23,991 bases of DNA, from positions 1 to 23,991 of IMG/VR virus record IMGVR_UViG_3300009526_000062. One strand, 5' to 3'. Below are positions 1 to 6,526 of the stretch, piece after piece. The position numbers and the translations under genes were made by a program. The notes under the pieces are model-generated. The model did not search any database and was not told where the DNA came from. It saw nothing but the letters and a program-made list of their open reading frames with translations. The first letter of the stretch is position 1. Every line of letters starts with the position of its first letter. The DNA is from a virus.

Positions 1-940
1 TAACACCTAAATTACCATCTTTGTTTATTGTAACAAAATTGTTTGTTGTACCACCATCTGGAGTTGTTCCTAATACTATGTTTCCTGGTACTGAACTAGA
101 AGCCACTGTTGCTTGAGAGTCAACACCTGCTACAATAAAACTAGACTGTACATATGCTGAACCATCGTGACCGTAATTAATATAACCAAACAATGAATCA
201 TCTGCAACACTCACTGTTGGAGTTACAATTGAACCTCTAGATGCATATGTTTCTATTGAGTTGAATGTGTTGGCATTACCAGCATCTGAATAAAGTCTTA
301 ATGCATTTCTAACTGTGTGATCTGTGTTGAATATTTCTAAACCAACACCTGCCACTGAACTGTTTGTACCTATTTGAATTCCGTTGCCTGTTAACAGATT
401 AATAACACTGCCATCAAAGTCTAACACACTGTTTGTGATTCTGTCCGAAGCACCATCTATTCTTAATGTGTTATCATCAGCATTTACTGTACCTTTGTGA
501 GTACCAATTGAAGTACCTGTAATTGTTTTTGCTGTGTGATCAATTATTGTTGTGGCGTCACTTGCTTTTGTGTCACCTGTTAATGTTGCTGTCACTGTGC
601 CTGAGTTGGCATTTACTACAACTGTTGAATTGTCTGAAACTATGTTACCTGTAAATGAAGCCGCTTCAATCTCGCCTGTTGCTATAATACCGTTAAAGTA
701 TCCTGTTCTCCAAGCCGCAGTTGTTGTTCCTAAATCTCTTGTGTTAGATGCATCTGGTGTAATATCGCTGTTGACTGAAAGATATTGTGCCGCTAGTGTT
801 GTGTCTACTTGGTTTCCACCTACAGTAGTACCATCACCTACATATAATTTTTTTGTATCTGTTGTGAATATTAATTCACCTGCTATCGGTGTTATTCCAG
901 TTCTCTCTGCGTCTGTTCCACGTCTTATTTGTAATGCCAT
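1..940 (-). CDS. Phage tail-fibre/structural protein, N-terminal part (cut by window edge)
   Basis: This is a virion surface protein, most likely a tail fibre or fibre-like structural protein. The N-terminus (about residues 1-42) reads MALQIRRGTDAER, then GELIFTTDTKKLYVGDGTTVGG. This matches the short N-terminal module of Mtd-type and other marine phage fibres, which attaches the protein to the particle. The rest is rich in Thr, Ser, Asn, Asp and Val with repeated TGT/DGS-type segments, as expected of beta-rich fibre shafts. About 313 codons are present and the frame stays open to base 1, so the C-terminus, which would hold any receptor-binding tip, lies outside. The start at 940 is supported by a strong AGGAG about 9 nt upstream and a late promoter at 972-979, which fits a late virion gene. 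The fibre class is known by resemblance; the exact role is inferred. Confidence 0.75.
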   Translation of the reverse strand, partial: MALQIRRGTDAERTGITPIAGELIFTTDTKKLYVGDGTTVGGNQVDTTLAAQYLSVNSDITPDASNTRDLGTTTAAWRTGYFNGIIATGEIEAASFTGNIVSDNSTVVVNANSGTVTATLTGDTKASDATTIIDHTAKTITGTSIGTHKGTVNADDNTLRIDGASDRITNSVLDFDGSVINLLTGNGIQIGTNSSVAGVGLEIFNTDHTVRNALRLYSDAGNANTFNSIETYASRGSIVTPTVSVADDSLFGYINYGHDGSAYVQSSFIVAGVDSQATVASSSVPGNIVLGTTPDGGTTNNFVTINKDGNLGV

Positions 941-971
941 TTGTAATATGCTCCTAACGTATATTATAGTG

Positions 972-979
972 TATTTATT
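972..979 (-). promoter_or_regulatory. T4-type late promoter for the tail-fibre gene
   Basis: Minus-strand octamer AATAAATA matches the T4 late consensus TATAAATA at 7 of 8 positions. It lies about 31 nt upstream of the fibre ATG at 940, with AGGAG between. No -35 element is seen, as expected for promoters read by a gp55-like late sigma factor. Its position before a virion gene supports the call. Confidence 0.65.
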
Positions 980-1003
980 CCGCTGTGCAGATTGCTGGAG
1001 TTA

Positions 1004-1333
1004 CTATTTCCGCTTTTTTAGGAAGGTTTTAGTACGTTTTTGAATATCTGCTTTAACCTTGTTTGTATCTATCCTAAAATCAACGTTTTTGATGCTGTTT
1101 CCGTAATGTTGAAACAGTTCCTTAATATTCTTCTCTAATTCCTTGTTGGTCAATTTCTGACGGTTCTTTTTAACACGAATTTCCCAATTCTTACCGTCTC
1201 TGAATTCTACTTTAATAGACAGCAAATATTCAATTGGTATTGACTCTATGTGTAGGTCCGAAAATACTTCGGGCCAGTGAGCCACTACTTCCTTTGGCAA
1301 TTGTTTTTTACGGAATTTGACCACTACAGACAC
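1004..1333 (-). CDS. Conserved marine T4-like phage protein, function unknown
   Basis: A 109-residue basic protein I cannot assign. It resembles small proteins found beside structural genes in marine T4-like phages, with a conserved-looking core around HWPEVFSDLHIESIPIEYL and a Lys/Arg-rich end (TKTFLKKRK). No signal peptide, membrane segment or enzyme motif is visible. Translation starts at a GTG codon at 1333, six nt after the stop of the upstream gene at 1340, with only a weak AAG-type ribosome site, so it is probably translated by coupling. The basic tail could bind nucleic acid or a virion component, but that is a guess. Confidence 0.6.
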   Translation of the reverse strand: MSVVVKFRKKQLPKEVVAHWPEVFSDLHIESIPIEYLLSIKVEFRDGKNWEIRVKKNRQKLTNKELEKNIKELFQHYGNSIKNVDFRIDTNKVKADIQKRTKTFLKKRK

Positions 1334-1339
1334 TATGCT

Positions 1340-1912
1340 TTACTTAGACTTTTTCTTAGTAGGTACAAGTTCTTCTGCTTGTTCTCTAAGTATTTTTGCC
1401 TCTTTATACAAACGATCAGCATCACTTCTTAAATTAGCCGCTAATCTCTCATCTGTTAAAGGTTGCTCTTTACTTGCTGATGACAACTGACTTGAAGCAA
1501 CAGGAGTAGCAGTATTCGTTTTTACTGACTTCACTGCTAGGTCATCAACTGATACACCTTTTTGTTTAGCAATGACTATGTTCAATTCATCTAACTGAAT
1601 TGTTGCTGTTGTGTTTGGTGTCATTATAACTGTGTCAGTTGGAACTTTTCTCATAAATCCACCTGTGTGAAATTTATTCAACATAACTTGACTGTCTGGT
1701 GTCATATTTCTTTCTAACACTTCAAACAATTCAAATGCAGTTTGACCTTCATTGCTTTCAACAACTTTGATTAAAGCATCATGATCCAATGGATCTATTT
1801 TTGCTGTTTCGATTACAACTGCTGATTTCGAATCACCAGGAATTGTTCTGTAAGCAACGACAACTTTTTTTCCGCTACCTTTTAATTTTCCTACATGTTT
1901 TATATCGGCCAT
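1340..1912 (-). CDS. Conserved hypothetical phage protein (190 aa)
   Basis: Unrecognised function. The N-terminal half (about residues 1-115) looks folded: KGSGKKVVVAYRTIPGDSKSAVVIETAKIDPLDHDALIKVV, then a segment with FELFEVLERN. The middle is a Ser/Thr/Ala-rich linker (about 130-150). The C-terminal part is a charged helical segment, likely coiled coil (about 150-190), ending in KKKSK. The ATG at 1912 overlaps the upstream stop as TAATG and has GGAGG about 8 nt upstream, so the start is well supported and translation is coupled to the 100-residue gene before it. Similar proteins occur in marine T4-like phages. The location beside structural genes suggests, without proof, a minor virion or assembly role. 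Confidence 0.65.
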   Translation of the reverse strand: MADIKHVGKLKGSGKKVVVAYRTIPGDSKSAVVIETAKIDPLDHDALIKVVESNEGQTAFELFEVLERNMTPDSQVMLNKFHTGGFMRKVPTDTVIMTPNTTATIQLDELNIVIAKQKGVSVDDLAVKSVKTNTATPVASSQLSSASKEQPLTDERLAANLRSDADRLYKEAKILREQAEELVPTKKKSK

Positions 1913-2214
1913 TATTTTGCCTCCGTTGGTTTATCATCTTTTGGTGTATTGGCATCTTTTTGAGACTGTTCAACAATCTTTAAAAATGCTTCTAGTTTAT
2001 TATAAGTTGCACCCACCATTGCCATTTCGTTGGCTTTGAATGCTCCTCGTTGACTTGCAACGTCGATAATTTGTTTAAGGACGTTTAAGTCTTGAACAGT
2101 AAGTTCTGCTCCAGCACCTGCTTGAACTTTTGGTGCCATGCCTGCAACGTCTTTTCCAACTACTTCATCTTTCGTCGGAGTCGTTACAGTTTTTGTTTGG
2201 TTTGTATCTGTCAT
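1912..2214 (-). CDS. Conserved small acidic phage protein, function unknown
   Basis: A 100-residue protein with disordered, charged ends and a conserved helical core, ELTVQDLNVLKQIIDVASQRG followed by AFKANEMAMVGATYNKLEAFL (about residues 37-78). This core resembles a family of unknown function that is common in marine T4-like cyanophages and pelagiphages. No catalytic motif, signal peptide or membrane segment is visible. The ATG at 2214 has AGGAGC about 9 nt upstream. Two more genes follow with overlapping or near-overlapping ends (1912, 1340), so 2214-1004 is probably one transcript. I saw no clear promoter in the 36-nt gap upstream. A weak late-like ATTAAATA lies around 2250 but has two mismatches. 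Confidence 0.65.
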   Translation of the reverse strand: MTDTNQTKTVTTPTKDEVVGKDVAGMAPKVQAGAGAELTVQDLNVLKQIIDVASQRGAFKANEMAMVGATYNKLEAFLKIVEQSQKDANTPKDDKPTEAK

Positions 2215-2250
2215 TTTAAAATGCTCCTTTATTATTGTATACAGAAGTAT

Positions 2251-2538
2251 TTAATGACGTTTGATATATGGGCAACTAAGATTGAATATTGATAGCTCTT
2301 TGGAGTTTTCGAATCCTACCAAAATATGGTTTACAATTTTTTTGTCTACATCAACTCCTAAATGTTTACCAATATAGAATCTTCCTTTTAGGTTTTCCAA
2401 AATCCACTTTTCCAAAAGTTCTTCGTTGTCATTCCAATCATAGTTTAATTTGAGGAATTCTAATCCGTGAGGTTTTTTGGTAAACTGCCTACAGTTGAAA
2501 TAATTTAACGGGTTTACTTGATTAGTTTTTGAAAACAT
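2251..2538 (-). CDS. Conserved small phage protein, function unknown
   Basis: A 95-residue protein without a recognisable motif. The C-terminal half (NLKGRFYIGKHLGVDVDKK, then FENSKELSIFNLSCPYIK) has the look of a small alpha/beta fold seen in marine T4-like phages. It is not a membrane protein. The ATG at 2538 overlaps the stop of the metallopeptidase/VWA gene as TAATG, so it is translated in that operon and may be co-expressed with the MoxR/VWA pair. Whether it works with them is only suggested by this coupling. Confidence 0.55.
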   Translation of the reverse strand: MFSKTNQVNPLNYFNCRQFTKKPHGLEFLKLNYDWNDNEELLEKWILENLKGRFYIGKHLGVDVDKKIVNHILVGFENSKELSIFNLSCPYIKRH

Positions 2539-3794
2539 TATTCATAATGCACAGTAGTACCAAAAGGTGCCTCCATGTTCTTGTCGTGGTGACCATTGAT
2601 AACAAATACTGTATCGCAATATTCTTCATCACCCCAACCATCCCATGTGTAGCCATCTGTAAACATTATAAATTTTTTAGGAACAATGTCGTTTTCTTTC
2701 ATGTATTCCCAATTAGCCATAAAGTCAGTACCACCGCCACCTTCTATTTTGTATGATTCTAATGTTTCACTAGATGTATTAAAGTCTTGTTCATTGTGAA
2801 CATCAGTGTCAAAACACCATATTTTAATGTTGTAATCTCTGTATTGTTCCATAATGCTTTGTACTTCACCTAAAAAATCTTCCACTTGTTGATTCATAAT
2901 AGATCCTGAAGTATCAATAGCAATACAAATGTCTATTGTCTCATCGTAATTTGTGCCTGGAAGTATTATTCCTGAATGCCATCCTTTTCTACTAGGTCTT
3001 GAAAATGTGTAATCATTTTTAATTACACTTTGAATCTGTTGCTGTAATAATTCTCTCCAATTCATTTTAGGTTCTGTGAATTGTTGAATAATTCTTTCAA
3101 TTTCTGCTGGTAAATTTCCAGCACCAGCCGCCTGTGCCGCCGACATCATTGATTCTTTTATCTCATTCTTAATATTTTCTAGTTCTTCTTTTGAATATGT
3201 AGGACCTTTACCTTTTCCGCTACTGTTAGGACCTTGCGTTGTTCCACCTGTACTTTCACCTTTTTCCCAATCAATGTGTTCGTCTAACAGTTTACCTAAC
3301 TGTTCCATTTGTTCTTTACCTTTTTTATAAATGTCGTCATACACGGCTTCACTTGCCCAACCGTCATATTTCCAATCTTGAAATATCTGAACATTTTTTG
3401 GCTTTTCACCAATGTTATCTCTAACCAAAGTATTGTTCACAATATAATCACAAGCAATATTATGAAGTTGTGGATCTCTGTCTTCTCTTCTTGTCATGTG
3501 ATCAAACACACAATGAAGAATCTCATGTGCTATAACAAATTCAATTTCTTTAGATGTCATCTTGCTGAAAAACTCTGTGTTAAAAAATAAGTTTCTGCCA
3601 TCAGTTGCGGCAGTAGGACACCAATCATCACACTCTTTAATTTGTAATCTTGTTGCCATGTTACCAAAGAAAGGATGTCTTAATAACAATCCAACTCTAG
3701 CAACCACAATTTTATCAATAACTTCTGCTCTTAAGTTTTTTAATTCTTCTGGACTTAATTCTTTTTTTTCTATTTCTAAAGTGTCTGTGCTCAT
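2538..3794 (-). CDS. Metallopeptidase-like (DUF2201-type) protein with C-terminal VWA domain
   Basis: A two-domain protein of 418 residues. The N-terminal region holds a zincin-type HEILH motif at about residues 90-94, followed by ACDYIVNN near 114-121, as in DUF2201-type metallopeptidase-like proteins. A Gly/Ser-rich linker lies at about 181-198. The C-terminal domain is a von Willebrand A fold with a full metal-binding (MIDAS) set: DTSGS at 294-298, GGGGTD at 352-357 and FTDG at 378-381. Such proteins pair with MoxR AAA+ ATPases in bacteria as chaperone-like modules that remodel or load metal into target proteins. Here the ATPase gene lies directly upstream, at 3880-4992. Known family pairing supports joint function; the target and any real protease activity are unknown. 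It has its own strong promoter (3801-3829) and no ribosome binding site, so its mRNA is probably leaderless. Confidence 0.85.
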   Translation of the reverse strand: MSTDTLEIEKKELSPEELKNLRAEVIDKIVVARVGLLLRHPFFGNMATRLQIKECDDWCPTAATDGRNLFFNTEFFSKMTSKEIEFVIAHEILHCVFDHMTRREDRDPQLHNIACDYIVNNTLVRDNIGEKPKNVQIFQDWKYDGWASEAVYDDIYKKGKEQMEQLGKLLDEHIDWEKGESTGGTTQGPNSSGKGKGPTYSKEELENIKNEIKESMMSAAQAAGAGNLPAEIERIIQQFTEPKMNWRELLQQQIQSVIKNDYTFSRPSRKGWHSGIILPGTNYDETIDICIAIDTSGSIMNQQVEDFLGEVQSIMEQYRDYNIKIWCFDTDVHNEQDFNTSSETLESYKIEGGGGTDFMANWEYMKENDIVPKKFIMFTDGYTWDGWGDEEYCDTVFVINGHHDKNMEAPFGTTVHYE

Positions 3795-3800
3795 AATACT

Positions 3801-3829
3801 ATTATACTTTCTTTTGGTAAATTAGTCAA
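3801..3829 (-). promoter_or_regulatory. Sigma70-type early promoter, probably leaderless
   Basis: Minus strand: -35 TTGACT at 3824-3829, 17-bp spacer, -10 TATAAT at 3801-3806. Only 6 nt separate the -10 hexamer from the ATG at 3794, so transcription should begin at or next to the start codon. No Shine-Dalgarno sequence is present. Confidence 0.85.
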
Positions 3830-3840
3830 CTCTTTTTTGG

Positions 3841-3869
3841 TATAGGGCACCGGTAAAAAGTGCCCTATA
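3841..3869 (-). other. Perfect 10-bp inverted repeat (RNA hairpin) after the MoxR-type gene
   Basis: Arms TATAGGGCAC (3841-3850) and GTGCCCTATA (3860-3869) are exact inverted repeats around a 9-nt loop. The hairpin starts about 10 nt after the stop codon of the ATPase gene and lies just upstream of the next gene's promoter. On the minus strand it is followed by CCAAAAAAG, not a T-run, so it is not a standard intrinsic terminator. It could be an mRNA-stabilising 3' hairpin, an RNase processing site, a factor-dependent terminator or a DNA operator. Confidence 0.6.
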
Positions 3870-3879
3870 TTCAACACTA

Positions 3880-4992
3880 TTATTTGATGCTTTGAGCGGC
3901 AGTAATATATTTGCCGTATTTTTCGTGGAATTCATCAAAACATTTAACAGCATCAGGATCAATCGGTAATTGATACTGAGTTAATGCCATCTTGATACCC
4001 ATAACAACAAGTTCTGTATCAAAATTATCCATCATAAATCTAAGAAATTTATTAACTTTGTCGTTAAATTTCTTATCTTTTTTGTCATTTGCTTCTTTGA
4101 GTTCATAACATAGTGAAACCGTAAGCGAGTACATTGCTGATATTTCTTTCGATTTCAGTTCTGTTATTTTTCCTTCAAGTATGTCTGAAGGATTAGGTAA
4201 CTGCGAAGCCACCTTTCGGTGAGCCATGAACTTAACTGCAAGTCCTTCACCCACTGCACCACTGACCAAGTCAGTTATAGTGTTTTCATCTAAATCATCT
4301 GAAAGTAATTCACTCACAAATGACCAAGATCTCGGAGTAGCAAAAGAACGACTAGGTGATTTAGGATCAAAGTCGTATAGGTCTTTTTTGCTAAAAGTTA
4401 GATATCCAACAACATCTTTGTTAATGTTGTTAGCCACTGACCATTCAAACCAGTCATCAAATTCTGGTTTCATTTCTAAGTGGATAAATCTGTTTGCCAA
4501 CGGAGCCGGCATTCTGTAAACAACACCTTTGTCTGCCTCTCTGTTACCAGCCGCCACAATAAGAACATTTTCAGGCAATTCGTATTGACCTACTTTTCTG
4601 TTCAATATAAGTTGATATGCCGCCGCCTGTACTGAAGGTGCCGCAGAATTCATCTCATCTAAAAACAACACAATATTTTTGTGCTTTTTAGCCATTGCTG
4701 AAGTAGGCAATTCTGAAGGTGATGCCCATGTCATGTTGTTTTCTTTTGAATTGTAATAAGGAATACCTTTAATATCTGTAGGTTCCCATAAACTTAATCT
4801 GATATCAATCACCTTAGCATCAATATCTTTAGCAATTTGATGAATAATATCTGATTTACCAATACCAGGGCCGCCCCATAAAAATATTGGTCTTTTAATT
4901 TTTAATGCGTGTAATATACTTGCCTTTGCTTTGTTAGGCGAAAGTTGTCTAGTTGTAAGACCAGCATCTTGTATTTTACTTTGTTTTACCAT
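3880..4992 (-). CDS. MoxR-type AAA+ ATPase
   Basis: A 370-residue AAA+ ATPase of the MoxR type. Visible motifs are Walker A GGPGIGKS (40-47), Walker B IVLFLDE (107-113), sensor 1 AAGNRE (147-152) and an arginine in ANRF (168), which is the expected trans-acting finger. MoxR ATPases form rings that work with VWA-domain partners to mature or activate target proteins. The partner here is the metallopeptidase/VWA protein encoded next (2538-3794). The start at 4992 has a strong GAGGAG, and a promoter with exact 17-bp spacing lies about 25 nt further up, so this gene is probably made early. The 85-nt gap to the partner gene carries a hairpin and a second promoter, so the two are co-located but separately expressed. 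The ATPase call is secure; the client protein is unknown. Confidence 0.9.
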   Translation of the reverse strand: MVKQSKIQDAGLTTRQLSPNKAKASILHALKIKRPIFLWGGPGIGKSDIIHQIAKDIDAKVIDIRLSLWEPTDIKGIPYYNSKENNMTWASPSELPTSAMAKKHKNIVLFLDEMNSAAPSVQAAAYQLILNRKVGQYELPENVLIVAAGNREADKGVVYRMPAPLANRFIHLEMKPEFDDWFEWSVANNINKDVVGYLTFSKKDLYDFDPKSPSRSFATPRSWSFVSELLSDDLDENTITDLVSGAVGEGLAVKFMAHRKVASQLPNPSDILEGKITELKSKEISAMYSLTVSLCYELKEANDKKDKKFNDKVNKFLRFMMDNFDTELVVMGIKMALTQYQLPIDPDAVKCFDEFHEKYGKYITAAQSIK

Positions 4993-5024
4993 TTGTACTC
5001 CTCGTTAAATTGTTGTTATACTTA

Positions 5025-5053
5025 ATAATACATTCTGACGTACCAAAAGTCAA
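5025..5053 (-). promoter_or_regulatory. Sigma70-type early promoter of the MoxR-type ATPase gene
   Basis: Minus strand: -35 TTGACT at 5048-5053, 17-bp spacer, -10 TATTAT at 5025-5030. The leader to the ATG at 4992 is about 25 nt and contains GAGGAG. A second TTGACT at 5064-5069 has no matching -10. The 109-nt gap 4993-5101 contains nothing else I can support except a lone DnaA-box-like 9-mer at 5092-5100. Confidence 0.8.
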
Positions 5054-5101
5054 GTGCCTAAGAAGTCAAGGTTTATGCGGGTAATTTGATCTGTGGATAA
5101 C

Positions 5102-5491
5102 TTATTCTGTGGATTCTAGTCGGGAAAGTGCTTTGTTGATACCATATTTTCGGATATCTCCAGAAAACAACATCAATTCCATTGCTCTCCTTTCGTTGGT
5201 AACAATAATGCCATCGTCTGCTAGGTAGTAAGGACAGTTTAAATACTTGTCCAAAAATATTATAGTCTGTGTGGTAAGGTTAAAGTCAGTAGGAAATGGT
5301 ACATCATATGTTTGCAGTTGCAGTTTGTCTTTGATAAATTTTAATCCTTCATCAGTTAGACGTAAACCACCTGAACCTTTGTCTCTAGTGTTCTTCCACC
5401 AAGACGGCATATACTCTTTCAGAGTGTTTTCGCTGATGCCTATATCAGCCTGTTTTAAGAAGATTTTGGTGTAGGTTTCTTTCCAATTCAT
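5102..5491 (-). CDS. Conserved marine T4-like phage protein, function unknown
   Basis: A 129-residue soluble protein. The segment SWWKNTRDKGSGGLRLTDEG (about 30-50) resembles a winged-helix-like or small helical DNA-binding arrangement in layout, and FLDKYLNCPYYLADDGIIVTNERRAMELMLFSGDIRKYG (about 78-117) is the kind of strongly conserved block seen in homologues in marine T4-like phages. No enzyme motif is visible. The ATG at 5491 overlaps the upstream stop as ATGA, so it is co-translated with the 96-residue gene and shares its late-type promoter. A virion or late regulatory role is possible but unproven. Confidence 0.6.
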   Translation of the reverse strand: MNWKETYTKIFLKQADIGISENTLKEYMPSWWKNTRDKGSGGLRLTDEGLKFIKDKLQLQTYDVPFPTDFNLTTQTIIFLDKYLNCPYYLADDGIIVTNERRAMELMLFSGDIRKYGINKALSRLESTE

Positions 5492-5778
5492 TTTTCACTG
5501 ACAGTTTCACCCTGGGTCAATTTGACCACTGTGAAGTCTTCAGTGTTGAACATGGTGTTCATCTTTTTGGCTAGATTGAATGCGTGTCCAGGATTTGAAA
5601 ACGATACTTTCTTGTATTTTGGTCCCGGGTAGTTGTTCAGCATGTTTGCTGATTTTAAATTGAATGGTTTATTTTTGTAGAACACTGCCCATATACCTTC
5701 AGCCGCAAGTACCTGTTCGCTCTTATAAGATTTGCGATCGGTGGATTCTAGTAATATAGTCGGCTTAGGTCTACTCAT
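5488..5778 (-). CDS. Conserved marine T4-like phage protein, function unknown
   Basis: A 96-residue basic protein. The stretch NYPGPKYKKVSFSNPGHAFNLAKKMNTMFNTEDFTV (about 49-84) looks like the most conserved part and would suit a small nucleic-acid or virion-binding fold, but I cannot name it. The ATG at 5778 lies only 10 nt after a T4-type late octamer (5789-5796) and has no Shine-Dalgarno sequence, so the late transcript may have a very short leader. A 19-bp palindrome overlaps the start codon. The 3' end overlaps the next gene by 4 nt. Expression late in infection is the best inference. Confidence 0.65.
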   Translation of the reverse strand: MSRPKPTILLESTDRKSYKSEQVLAAEGIWAVFYKNKPFNLKSANMLNNYPGPKYKKVSFSNPGHAFNLAKKMNTMFNTEDFTVVKLTQGETVSEK

Positions 5779-5790
5779 ATTATATGAGTA
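5772..5790. repeat. 19-bp palindrome across a start codon
   Basis: Arms of 9 bp, tactcatat and atatgagta, are exact inverted repeats around one central base. The palindrome covers the ATG of the 96-residue gene (5778) and touches the late promoter octamer at 5789-5796. It could be an operator for a dimeric DNA-binding protein. As RNA, pairing would hide the start codon. Confidence 0.5.
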
Positions 5791-5796
5791 TTTATC
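5789..5796 (-). promoter_or_regulatory. T4-type late promoter for the 5778-5102 gene pair
   Basis: Minus-strand octamer GATAAATA matches the T4 late consensus at 7 of 8 positions and is followed 10 nt later by the ATG at 5778. It sits in the 33-nt gap between the 79- and 96-residue genes, next to a small CTACC/GGTAG stem. Confidence 0.6.
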
Positions 5797-5811
5797 TACC
5801 TTGAGGTAGTA

Positions 5812-6051
5812 TTATAAATTACCGCCGTCTACTTTAACTTCTATAGTTTCTGCTTCTGTGCTGTTATTCTGTGCTATTAGACCCTCATAGTCGCCCGCTA
5901 AACGGGCCAACACTGTGGCTAGGCTATACGTGACTTGCTTGGCTGTGTTGATGTCTAAACGCACTTCTTTTTGGTTACTGAGGTCTGCACCTTTAACTTG
6001 TTGTATAAATTGTTGCAGACTGGCTGTATTAATAGGGTAATTTGTTGGCAT
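5812..6051 (-). CDS. Small helical conserved phage protein, function unknown
   Basis: A 79-residue protein, mostly predicted helical by eye: TASLQQFIQQVKGADLSNQ, then KEVRLDINTAKQVTYSLATVLARLAGDYEGLI. The charged, periodic pattern suggests a two-helix oligomerising protein. Marine T4-like phages carry similar short proteins of unknown role. It starts at 6051 behind GGAG about 8 nt upstream and overlaps the end of the previous gene by 23 nt, so it is co-transcribed with it. No catalytic or membrane features are seen. Confidence 0.6.
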   Translation of the reverse strand: MPTNYPINTASLQQFIQQVKGADLSNQKEVRLDINTAKQVTYSLATVLARLAGDYEGLIAQNNSTEAETIEVKVDGGNL

Positions 6052-6526
6052 TACTTAACTCCGTTTTCATTTCTAATGATGTTCTAAATGGTCCTTTGTA
6101 AGGATAACTGTCTAATGTTAATAATTTAGGACAGTAACTTCTAACCCATCCTTTTTCAAATTGAATAACATAGTACCCAGCACAGTATAAACTTTTAGAT
6201 TTTTTACTTTTATTAAACAATGGTAATTTACGTTTCACATCGAAAACCATATTGAATGCTTTAAATTTTGAAGGGTAATCATAAACTGAATTATCTTCGT
6301 TTTCCTTCTCTTCTATTGGTATACTTAATGTTGACCCCCACATCAACTCTCCATCAAAACTTCCTTGGAGTTGTTGTTGATTATCAAACAGTCTAGTACC
6401 ATCGGTACAACTAAACATATATCTTCTATCTTCTTGTCTACATATAGTTCCTACTTTTTTTCCGTCGGATTCTAATATCCAGAATCTATTTTCTAATATC
6501 GGCTTTGCAAAAAATTTATTTGTCAT
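6029..6526 (-). CDS. Conserved marine T4-like phage protein, function unknown (165 aa)
   Basis: A 165-residue protein with no motif I can assign. The N-terminal half appears beta-rich (ENRFWILESDGKKVGTICRQ, then RRYMFSCTDGTRLF). The second half contains FNKSKKSKSLYCAGYYVIQF and WVRSYCPKLLTLDSYPYKGPF, a pattern I associate with a conserved but uncharacterised family in marine T4-like phages. Four cysteines are scattered rather than arranged as a zinc site. The ATG at 6526 overlaps the stop of the nuclease gene as ATGA, so it is coupled to it. It may therefore act during DNA processing, but only context supports that. Confidence 0.6.
   Translation of the reverse strand: MTNKFFAKPILENRFWILESDGKKVGTICRQEDRRYMFSCTDGTRLFDNQQQLQGSFDGELMWGSTLSIPIEEKENEDNSVYDYPSKFKAFNMVFDVKRKLPLFNKSKKSKSLYCAGYYVIQFEKGWVRSYCPKLLTLDSYPYKGPFRTSLEMKTELSNANKLPY

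Noticed and set aside
552-1043. Plus-strand open frame of 163 codons
   Set aside because: It lies opposite the tail-fibre gene, has a composition typical of antisense frames and no ribosome site. All other plus-strand frames were rejected for the same reason.
5064-5069. Second TTGACT upstream of the MoxR-type gene promoter
   Set aside because: No -10 hexamer at 16-18 bp spacing, so not called as a promoter.
5092-5100. Perfect DnaA-box 9-mer (TTATCCACA on the minus strand)
   Set aside because: A single copy with no cluster or AT-rich origin structure; a chance match in 24 kb of AT-rich DNA is quite likely.
5800-5812. Small CTACC/GGTAG stem after the 79-residue gene as a terminator
   Set aside because: Only 5 bp with no T-run; too weak to call. 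No convincing intrinsic terminator was found anywhere in the window.
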